Source: a bacterium (GTDB lineage: Bacteria > JALSQH01). From it: DNA of 15,392 nt. A program made the position numbers and the translations under genes. The notes under the pieces are model-generated. The model ran no database searches. It was not told the origin of the DNA and was given only the letters and a program-made list of their open reading frames with translations. Shown here piece by piece: positions 1-5,473 of this stretch; within the stretch, counting starts at the first letter, position 1, and every line of letters begins with the position of its first letter. The stretch lies in contig JALSQH010000080.1 in the NCBI GenBank assembly GCA_026985515.1, forward strand, positions 1 through 15,392, read 5' to 3'.

Positions 1-306
1 GAAAGACTCAGTGAAATGGGAATCCCTGTTTATATTGCCAGAGGAATTACTGTTAAGGAAGCACTTGAGAAAATAGCAAGTGGCGAATTGACCCCCGCAG
101 AAGCACCCACAATGAAGAGAAGTGTTCATGAGGGTCATCACTTTGGGCAGGGGTTTGACCATGGACCTGGCCATGGTCACGGTTTTGGCCATGGTTATGG
201 CAGGGGAATGGGATGGGGAAGAGGAATGGGAAGAGGTCGTGGACGTGGATATGGAAGAGGTTTGGGATGGGGAAGAGGAAGATTTCACCATGAGGAAGAA
301 GAGTAA
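1..306 (+). CDS. NifX/NifB-type Fe-Mo cofactor domain protein, C-terminal part with His/Gly/Arg-rich tail (5' end outside window)
   Basis: The reading frame is open from base 1, so the start lies upstream; the stop is TAA at 304-306. The first 30 or so visible residues (ERLSEMGIPVYIARGITVKE, then ALEKIASGEL) match the end of the dinitrogenase iron-molybdenum cofactor domain, where a 'GI.V.....TV.EAL..I..GEL' pattern is typical. Small stand-alone members of this family are common in anaerobes without nitrogenase and are thought to bind metal clusters; their exact job is mostly unknown. The domain is followed by a roughly 60-residue low-complexity tail: first His/Gly-rich (HEGHHFG, GHGHGFGHG), then Gly-Arg repeats with Met, Trp or Tyr (GRGMGWGRGMGRGRGRGYG), ending HHEEEE. 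The tail may bind metal or nucleic acid; this is inference. An internal ATG at codon 6 exists but lies inside the domain. The last 17 bases overlap the receptor gene downstream, suggesting co-transcription. Confidence 0.72.
   Translation, partial: ERLSEMGIPVYIARGITVKEALEKIASGELTPAEAPTMKRSVHEGHHFGQGFDHGPGHGHGFGHGYGRGMGWGRGMGRGRGRGYGRGLGWGRGRFHHEEEE
210..280 (+). repeat. Short in-frame direct repeat coding the Gly/Arg tail
   Basis: A 17-base unit (gggatggggaagaggaa) occurs identically at 210-226 and 264-280. The offset is 54 bases, exactly 18 codons, so both copies are read in the same frame and encode GWGRG-type units. This suggests the tail grew by in-frame duplication. The second copy also supplies the purine-rich stretch that serves as ribosome binding site for the next gene. 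Confidence 0.75.
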
Positions 307-2833
307 TCTCTTCTTCTACTTTCTTTTTGTATTTCTTTTTTCAACCAGATTTACAGCGAAATTACTTTCATTTTCCTCACCGGTAGCAGGTATCACTCCA
401 CCAGAGATCATTTATTCACCTCCACTTACCTATCCTTCTGGTGTGTCTGTTTCGGGTGAAGTTCAGGTGGTTCTGGATGTAAATGAAAAGGGCTACCCTG
501 AAAATATATCAATTGCAACTCATCTGCATCCTCTTCTTGATAAAGAGGCGCTTTCCTGGGCTTCAAAATTAAGGTTCAGGCCTGCAACGGAAAGGGGAAA
601 ACCGGTAAAGGTGAGGGTGATGATTCCTGTGAGATTTATTTACCGGAAGAAAGTGCCTTCGGGGGAGATAAAGGGTTATGTTTTTGAGAAGGGTACAGGA
701 GATCCCATTGAAGGGGTAGAGGTATTTGACAGTGTGAGTAAAAGAAGTGCATACAGTGACAGAAAAGGATATTTTCATTTGAGGGAACTCGCTGAAGGCT
801 TTCATAAACTCAAATTTGTAGCAACCGGATATTATCCTGCGGAGATATCGGTTCATGTTTCCCGGGGAAAGGCGACTCTGGTTAAAATTTATCTCACGCC
901 AGAGGTATCTTCTCTTTATTCAATAGAGGTTATTGCAAGAAAAGAAGTTAAAGAGGTGAGCGAGGTTGCTCTTCCTGTTCAGATTGTAAGAAAAGTTGCC
1001 GGAACGGGTGGTGATGCTTTGAGGGTTATTCAGAGACTTCCGGGTGTGGGTATGGCAAATGAGCTTTCAGGAAAGATTATTGTCAGGGGGTCAGGTCCGT
1101 ATGATAATCTCATAAGAGTTGACGATGTAACTCTGCCATACATTTATCATTTTGGAAGTTTGACCTCTGTTTTGAATGATCAGTTGATTGAGAAGATCAT
1201 ATTTGACGCAGGTGGCTTCAGTGTTAAATATGGAAACGCAATGGGTGGAGTTATTCAGATAATAACCAGAAATGATTTCAGAAGCGGATTACACGGTTCA
1301 GCTGGAATGGGAAGCGTTATGGCTGATGCAAATTTTTCTTTAGGAGGAAAATCAATTTCTGCTTTTGCAGGAGGTAGAAGAAGTTATTTTGATCTTATGA
1401 TGAAACCAGTTGCTGAGGCAATTGCCGGTGAGACAAAAACTGATTTTACTCTTTTCCCCTATTTTTACGATTATCAATTGAAAATAATTAAGCCGTTTGG
1501 GAAAAATCATTCCCTTTCTCTCCTAATGCTTGGTGGGAAGGATGAGATGGGATTGTACACACAGCAGGAGAATTGTGAGGATCCATACCTGACAGGAAAA
1601 TTTTACTTTGGTGTTTCATTTTCAGATATTGATATCAGTTATCACTACAGGTCAGGTAAATTTGAAAACAGATTTTCTCTCCTTTATGGCAGTTATGAGA
1701 GAGACTGGGAAGTTGGAACCACAGATTATATTTTTACAAAAGCTTCACCTGTTGTGGGTGCCAGGGAAGAATTTCATGTTTCCTTCACTCCTCAACTGAA
1801 TTTGCTTACCGGTGGGGATCTTTCCTATCATGTTGTTTCAGTTGATTCCCTTTTTCCCCCGCTGCCAAAAAGTGGAGAGAGGACCTATACCTTCACAGAT
1901 GTTGAACCAATCAGGGATCACAGAAAGTATCATGGAACCACCGCTGATCTTTATGGTGAACTTGAGATAATTAGTGGTAAATTGCACCTTTATCCAGGCA
2001 TTAGAAGTGATTTTCTCTCTCAGGGAGAAACAAGGATTAAGACTTTTGATCCAAGAATAAGATTCAGGTATGAAATAAACAATGTTTACACTTTGAAAGG
2101 CGCAGTCGGGATTTTCCATCAGTTTCCCTCTTACACTCAGATTGACCCAGTTTATGGAAATCCACATCTTACATCCAGCAGGGCGGTTCACTACATTGCC
2201 GGGATGGAAGCCGCTTTTTCTGATCTTTTTGACATTGACATTCAGGCTTATTACAAAAGATTTTCTGATCTGGTGGTCAGTTACATAACTTTCCCGAGAG
2301 GCTTCGAAAATAGTGGAATAGGCTACAGCTGGGGTTTTGACTTCATGCTGAGGAAGCATTTCACTTCCACTTCCCACTGGTGGGGATGGTTTACCTATTC
2401 ATATTCCAGGAGCAGAAGAAAGTATCTACCTGATTCTGACTGGACGAACTATGGCTATGACAGACCAGATATAATAAATCTGGTTGTGGATTATGTTCCT
2501 GATGAGAAGTGGGAGATAGGTGCGAGCTGGAAGTATGCTTATGGTAATCCCTACACAGTTGTAAAAGGTTCGATAAATATTGAAGATACCGGGATCTACA
2601 TTCCAGTAACTGGTAGTGAAAAAAAGAGAAACCCACCATATCACAGACTTGATCTGAGGGTGGAGAGAAAATTTTTATTCAACCGTTGGAAGTTATCAAT
2701 TTTTACAGATATTGCAAATCTCTACTTCCATCTCAATCCAACTGTGTATGTTTATGATTACGACTATGCAAGAAGGATACCCGTTGCACTTGTACCTTTT
2801 ATGATGAATTTCGGGATAAGGGGAGAGTTTTGA
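290..2833 (+). CDS. TonB-dependent outer-membrane receptor with N-terminal TonB C-terminal domain
   Basis: An 847-residue protein predicted to be a TonB-gated outer-membrane receptor. Order of parts: signal peptide (residues 1 to about 34, MRKKSN followed by a Phe/Leu-rich core); a TonB C-terminal-like domain (about 50-118: GEVQVVLDVNEKGYP, LDKEALSWASKLRFRPA, GKPVKVRVMIPVRF); a carboxypeptidase-regulatory-like beta-sandwich (about 126-204, GEIKGYVFEKGTGDPIEGVEV); a plug domain (about 222-330, with LRVIQRLPGVG, VRGSGPYDNLIRVDD and YGNAMGGVIQIITR); and a beta-barrel to the end, closing with the terminal phenylalanine usual for outer-membrane proteins. The reading frame is open further upstream (ATG at 122), but ATG 290 gives a proper signal peptide and follows the purine-rich GAGGAAG; the upstream extension is acidic out-of-frame translation of the previous gene. 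It overlaps the previous gene by 17 bases and the next by one. The substrate cannot be read from sequence; siderophores, cobalamin and oligosaccharides are options. Confidence 0.88.
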   Translation: MRKKSNLFFYFLFVFLFSTRFTAKLLSFSSPVAGITPPEIIYSPPLTYPSGVSVSGEVQVVLDVNEKGYPENISIATHLHPLLDKEALSWASKLRFRPATERGKPVKVRVMIPVRFIYRKKVPSGEIKGYVFEKGTGDPIEGVEVFDSVSKRSAYSDRKGYFHLRELAEGFHKLKFVATGYYPAEISVHVSRGKATLVKIYLTPEVSSLYSIEVIARKEVKEVSEVALPVQIVRKVAGTGGDALRVIQRLPGVGMANELSGKIIVRGSGPYDNLIRVDDVTLPYIYHFGSLTSVLNDQLIEKIIFDAGGFSVKYGNAMGGVIQIITRNDFRSGLHGSAGMGSVMADANFSLGGKSISAFAGGRRSYFDLMMKPVAEAIAGETKTDFTLFPYFYDYQLKIIKPFGKNHSLSLLMLGGKDEMGLYTQQENCEDPYLTGKFYFGVSFSDIDISYHYRSGKFENRFSLLYGSYERDWEVGTTDYIFTKASPVVGAREEFHVSFTPQLNLLTGGDLSYHVVSVDSLFPPLPKSGERTYTFTDVEPIRDHRKYHGTTADLYGELEIISGKLHLYPGIRSDFLSQGETRIKTFDPRIRFRYEINNVYTLKGAVGIFHQFPSYTQIDPVYGNPHLTSSRAVHYIAGMEAAFSDLFDIDIQAYYKRFSDLVVSYITFPRGFENSGIGYSWGFDFMLRKHFTSTSHWWGWFTYSYSRSRRKYLPDSDWTNYGYDRPDIINLVVDYVPDEKWEIGASWKYAYGNPYTVVKGSINIEDTGIYIPVTGSEKKRNPPYHRLDLRVERKFLFNRWKLSIFTDIANLYFHLNPTVYVYDYDYARRIPVALVPFMMNFGIRGEF

Positions 2834-3753
2834 TGAGGAGAAATTCACTCTTTTATGTATTGATTTTTCTCTTTGTTTTACCTTCATGTTTTTCTCCACC
2901 TCATGAGTACTGGAAAATAGATAAGCCAAGGATTCTGGCGGTAAAGGCATACAAACCAGAAGTTGTAACAGGTGGTACATTCCTTGAGGCTCTTGCTTTT
3001 TCTTCAGAAGGTCCGGTACTCCCTCAGAATATATACTGGGTTGCCTTCTCTTTGAAAAATGTTTCTCTCTACTCAATGGGAAAGGAAAAAGTTAGACCAG
3101 CCGGGACAATTTTACCACCGGTGGGAAATTTTGTTTTTTATACTCCCCCTGTTACACCGGGTGAATACTGGGTTGCTGTTAAATTAAAGGAAAATAATAC
3201 CACATTGTTTTTAAAAAGTGTTAAAAGAGTCACAGAAGTTACAAACAGTAATCCTTCTATAAAGGACCTTGTAATCAATCCTTCTCCGTTGGTGTCTGAT
3301 GAAATAAAAAAGGTAACCCTGAATGTTGTCCCCTATGATCCTGATGGAGACACTGTGTATTATTCATGGTTTGTTGTTAATGGAAGTCTAACTGGTTGTA
3401 CAAAGAGCAGTGAAGAGTGGGATGTAAGCGGACTAACTGGTTACAATCAGGTGTTTGTGGTTGCAAGAGACAGGAGGGGAGGAATAGACTGGAGGATGGG
3501 AGAGATTTACCGGGGTAAAATTGAGGGAGTATGGGTGGAGAGTGGAGGAATGCTATATCCTCTTCCCGGGTCCGTCTCTGTCTATTCTTCTCCATTTACA
3601 TACTCAGTTACAATTGTTAAGACTGATGATGAGAGAGGATTCAGAATAAATTTTCTCCAGCCTGCCACCGGGTCCACCACAACTCTGGACAGGTGGTACC
3701 TGGGTTTTACTTCATGTAATCCCTGCAATATGGTTTTCAGAGTAGTTAAATAG
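2833..3753 (+). CDS. Putative lipoprotein with Ig-like domain, partner of the TonB receptor
   Basis: A 306-residue protein I do not recognise by name. Residues 1-19 form a lipoprotein-type signal (MRRNS, hydrophobic core, LPSC), with Cys19 as the likely lipid-bearing residue; the box is not perfect because position -2 is Pro. Residues about 140-215 look like an Ig/PKD-type beta-sandwich (NPSIKDLVINPSPL, then DPDGDTVYYSWFV). The C-terminal part carries a CNPC motif (Cys295/Cys298) and one more Cys at 189. Start choice: ATG 2833 shares its A with the TGA stop of the receptor (TGATG), a classic coupling arrangement; a TTG three bases upstream is possible but less likely. This context suggests a surface or periplasmic accessory to the receptor, for example a substrate-capturing lipoprotein; that role is inference from gene order only. 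Confidence 0.75.
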   Translation: MRRNSLFYVLIFLFVLPSCFSPPHEYWKIDKPRILAVKAYKPEVVTGGTFLEALAFSSEGPVLPQNIYWVAFSLKNVSLYSMGKEKVRPAGTILPPVGNFVFYTPPVTPGEYWVAVKLKENNTTLFLKSVKRVTEVTNSNPSIKDLVINPSPLVSDEIKKVTLNVVPYDPDGDTVYYSWFVVNGSLTGCTKSSEEWDVSGLTGYNQVFVVARDRRGGIDWRMGEIYRGKIEGVWVESGGMLYPLPGSVSVYSSPFTYSVTIVKTDDERGFRINFLQPATGSTTTLDRWYLGFTSCNPCNMVFRVVK

Positions 3754-3773
3754 GGACCCCATCCCGGGGTCCC
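3753..3773. terminator. GC-rich hairpin between converging genes
   Basis: GGGACCCC (3753-3760) pairs perfectly with GGGGTCCC (3766-3773) around the loop ATCCC, starting at the last base of the lipoprotein stop codon. No T-run follows on the plus strand. Read on the minus strand it is followed by TATTTAA, a weak T-rich tail, so it could also end transcripts of the transglycosylase gene. Likely a shared, bidirectional terminator or an RNA 3'-end stabiliser. Confidence 0.6.
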
Positions 3774-3816
3774 CGGCGGAAAAGAGGAGGGAAAGAGAGT
3801 GGAGGTGTTGTTACCT

Positions 3817-4494
3817 TCAAAATTTTCTCGAAAGATATTTCTTTTTCACCCGTGAATAGAATTCAAGAACGAGCTGATGGTAATCATTTGTAGGCATATG
3901 ATTGTTTTTTATAAAAAAATTCAAAGTCCCTGGACCCATGTTATAGGCCAGCAGGGCGAGTTTGATATTTCTGTATTTCATATGGAGATATTTGAAATAA
4001 TAAACACCGAGGCGGATGTTTGTTTCTATGTCAAAAAGGTCATCGGGAATTCTAATTGATTCACCCTTGAGATCAGCGAGATATTTTCCTACGTCAGGCA
4101 TTATTTGCATCAGTCCAACAGCGCCTGCAGGAGAAATAGCGTGTGGATCAAAACTGCTCTCAACTTTAACAATGCTGAGTATAAAGTAAGGATCATATCC
4201 ATATGTCACAGAGTATCTGTATATCGTCTTGCAAATTTTCAATGCTTTTCTCCAGGATAATTCAGGGTTGAATTTCTTAACAATAGCTGTGGAATATTTC
4301 AAAAATTTTTGTTCTTTCAGGATTTCTTTTTTTCTGACTTCCTCAGGCGCTCTCCATAGAAGGATTTCGGGGGATGAATAATAAGGATACTCCATCTCAG
4401 ACCCTGGTGCAATGAAGGAAGAAAAGAGAAGTGTCAGCCCAATTATCAGAGGAACAACTGCTATTTTTCCGATCCCCCTCATCCAGCCTTTCAT
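3817..4494 (-). CDS. Lytic murein transglycosylase, SLT family
   Basis: A 225-residue secreted or membrane-anchored enzyme of the Slt70/MltE-like goose-lysozyme fold, which cleaves the glycosidic bond between MurNAc and GlcNAc in peptidoglycan to give 1,6-anhydro-MurNAc ends. The N-terminus holds a signal peptide or anchor (about residues 8-28). The family motifs are present in order: ESSFDP with the catalytic glutamate at residue 112, then SPAGAVGLMQIMP, a DIETNIRLGVYYFKYL helix, and ALLAYNMGPG (about 181-189). No LysM or other carrier domain is seen, so it is a minimal catalytic module. Start choice: ATG 4494 lies six bases after AGAGAGG; the in-frame TTG at 4500 would touch that ribosome site directly and is rejected. 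It lies downstream of the phasin-like pair but behind a strong terminator, so it depends on read-through or an unseen promoter. Confidence 0.9.
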   Translation of the reverse strand: MKGWMRGIGKIAVVPLIIGLTLLFSSFIAPGSEMEYPYYSSPEILLWRAPEEVRKKEILKEQKFLKYSTAIVKKFNPELSWRKALKICKTIYRYSVTYGYDPYFILSIVKVESSFDPHAISPAGAVGLMQIMPDVGKYLADLKGESIRIPDDLFDIETNIRLGVYYFKYLHMKYRNIKLALLAYNMGPGTLNFFIKNNHMPTNDYHQLVLEFYSRVKKKYLSRKF

Positions 4495-4511
4495 TTTCAA
4501 CCTCTCTTGTT

Positions 4512-4538
4512 GGAAAAAGAAAGAGGGGTTGCCCCCTC
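4512..4538 (-). terminator. Intrinsic terminator with GCAA tetraloop, end of the phasin-like operon
   Basis: On the minus strand GAGGGG (4538-4533), loop GCAA (4532-4529) and CCCCTC (4528-4523) form a 6-bp GC-rich stem, followed at once by TTTCTTTTT. The loop is a GNRA tetraloop, which stabilises RNA hairpins. It lies 13 bases past the stop of the first coiled-coil protein gene and upstream of the transglycosylase start. The plus-strand reading also has a short T-run (CCTTTTT), so it may work both ways. Confidence 0.85.
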
Positions 4539-4550
4539 CTTTTTCCCAAT

Positions 4551-4934
4551 TTACTCCTTTGACGCATTGCTCTGCTTTACAAGTTTGTTAACTTTCTTTG
4601 AGAGATCCTCAACCTTCTTCTCCACATTTTTTAATCTCTTGGAGATATCTTCAATCTGTTCTCTGGTTGGAAGCTCAACTTTCTCAATGGTTTTTTTAAT
4701 GCTTTCAACAAGCCTGTTTTCAAATTCTTCCTGGCTGGCCTTTAATTTCTCAACAAGTTCATTGATCCTGGTGGTAATCTCCTTCTGGGAAGTTTCTCTG
4801 TAAGATGTTAGTTTCTGGATTACATTCTGAAACTCATTCTGAATGTTGTTGAGTTTTTCTTTTGCGTTGTCAAGATTTTCTTTTACAACGGAGTTGATTT
4901 TGTTTAAAAGGTCTTCTCTGATTAATGTTGCCAT
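4551..4934 (-). CDS. Phasin-like coiled-coil protein (C-terminal motif type)
   Basis: A 127-residue, highly charged, almost entirely helical protein without a signal peptide, hence cytoplasmic. Residues 1-85 are an amphipathic helix region; residues about 87-120 (ELPTREQIEDISKRLKNVEK, then KVEDLSKKVNKL) match the signature end of phasin/PhaF-type proteins and of the polyhydroxyalkanoate synthase accessory protein PhaE, where a 'vPTreei..l..rv..Le.kv..L' heptad segment is typical. Such proteins coat storage granules or form oligomeric coiled coils. A strong ribosome site (AAGGAGG, seven bases before ATG) supports the start. It sits 45 bases downstream of the second small coiled-coil gene, read from the same promoter. 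No PHA synthase is visible in the window, so a granule role is inference; a general scaffold is the alternative. Confidence 0.72.
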   Translation of the reverse strand: MATLIREDLLNKINSVVKENLDNAKEKLNNIQNEFQNVIQKLTSYRETSQKEITTRINELVEKLKASQEEFENRLVESIKKTIEKVELPTREQIEDISKRLKNVEKKVEDLSKKVNKLVKQSNASKE

Positions 4935-4979
4935 GACGCACCTCCTTATAGATTTATTGTTAAATTAAAAAGTGCATTT

Positions 4980-5315
4980 TTATGCCATTTCCTTCACTTC
5001 TTTCTGGGCTTTTTCCTCTGTGATGATAGGGTTTTTTAACGAAACTTTTTCACTCAATTCTTTTAATTTGCTCTGAATATTTTCCTGAAGTTTTTCAATA
5101 AGTTCCAGTTGTTCTTTAACTTTTTCACCCAATTCTTTGATCTTTTCTTCGAGTTCTCCGCTTTTCTGTTCTCCCTTTTTGATCAATTCTTCCCTTGAGG
5201 TGATAACTGCTGAAATCTTTTTTGCTTCCTCTTCAATTACTGCATAGATTCCAGCTACAAGCACAAGAGCTTCTTTCAAGTTTTTTTCAATATCCCTGAC
5301 TATTTCTTTTTTCAT
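4980..5315 (-). CDS. Phasin-like coiled-coil protein (N-terminal motif type)
   Basis: A 111-residue, helical, cytoplasmic protein. The N-terminal part (residues about 12-52: LKEALVLVAGIYAVIEEEAK, then ISAVITSREELIKKGEQ) resembles the start of the PhaF-like 'polyhydroxyalkanoate synthesis regulator phasin' family (COG3937 as I recall it), where a short hydrophobic helix is followed by 'ek..el...LvkrGe'. The rest (55-92) is a heptad coiled coil; the end is charged. Start choice: ATG 5315 lies six bases after AGGAGG (AAAAAAAGGAGGTTAACA); an in-frame start further upstream at 5357 would lie within the promoter and is rejected. First gene of the minus-strand operon. Together with the next gene it looks like the two halves of a longer phasin split across two proteins; this is a by-eye impression. 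Confidence 0.7.
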   Translation of the reverse strand: MKKEIVRDIEKNLKEALVLVAGIYAVIEEEAKKISAVITSREELIKKGEQKSGELEEKIKELGEKVKEQLELIEKLQENIQSKLKELSEKVSLKNPIITEEKAQKEVKEMA

Positions 5316-5347
5316 TGTTAACCTCCTTTTTTTATCGTTCTGAAAAT

Positions 5348-5376
5348 AATATAACACATTGCGTCAAAAATGTCAA
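5348..5376 (-). promoter_or_regulatory. Sigma70-type promoter of the phasin-like operon
   Basis: On the minus strand TTGACA (5376-5371) is separated by exactly 17 bases from TATATT (5353-5348), a near-consensus promoter. The expected transcript start is about 7 bases further on, near 5341, leaving an untranslated leader of about 25 bases with a consensus ribosome site. Confidence 0.85.
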
Positions 5377-5397
5377 GAAAAATTTGACACGCTGTGT
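5354..5397. promoter_or_regulatory. Candidate operator: interrupted dyad with GTCAA/TTGAC half-sites
   Basis: ACACA-n4-GTCAA (5354-5367) is mirrored by TTGAC-n4-TGTGT (5384-5397) around an axis at 5375.5, which falls on the -35 box of the phasin promoter. An extra GTCAA (5372-5376) and another TTGAC (5416-5420, part of the opposite promoter) bring the count to four half-sites within 60 bases. This would suit a dimeric repressor controlling both divergent operons. No regulator gene adjoins it. Confidence 0.5.
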
Positions 5398-5415
5398 AAA
5401 AGACTTTAATGTGAT

Positions 5416-5444
5416 TTGACTGGATTGAGGAAAAAGAATATCAT
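5416..5444 (+). promoter_or_regulatory. Sigma70-type promoter of the TPR-barrel/FecR/lipoprotein operon
   Basis: TTGACT (5416-5421), a 17-base spacer and TATCAT (5439-5444) each match the consensus at five of six positions. The expected transcript start is near 5451, giving a leader of about 23 bases that contains the GGGGAGG ribosome site before ATG 5474. Confidence 0.75.
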
Positions 5445-5473
5445 ATAAGTTAAGAAACGGGGAGGAAAAAATT

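Noticed and set aside
157-178. GACCATGG/CCATGGTC inverted repeat as a regulatory palindrome
   Set aside because: It is explained by His/Gly codon repetition (CAT GGA, CAT GGT) in the tail of the coding region; kept only as a sign of repeat expansion.
122-289. Possible N-terminal extension of the TonB receptor from ATG 122
   Set aside because: It lies inside the cofactor-domain gene in another frame, gives a Glu/Asp/Trp-rich peptide that would hide the signal peptide, and ATG 290 has a ribosome site.
3799-3855. 18-codon micro-ORF (GTG start, AGGAGG eight bases upstream) after the lipoprotein gene
   Set aside because: It sits in a purine-rich tract after a hairpin and runs antisense into the transglycosylase gene; the ribosome-like motif is probably chance.
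4507-4803. 98-codon plus-strand open frame opposite the phasin-like gene
   Set aside because: It is the Ser/Phe/Leu-rich shadow of a Glu/Lys-rich coiled-coil gene with a strong ribosome site on the other strand.
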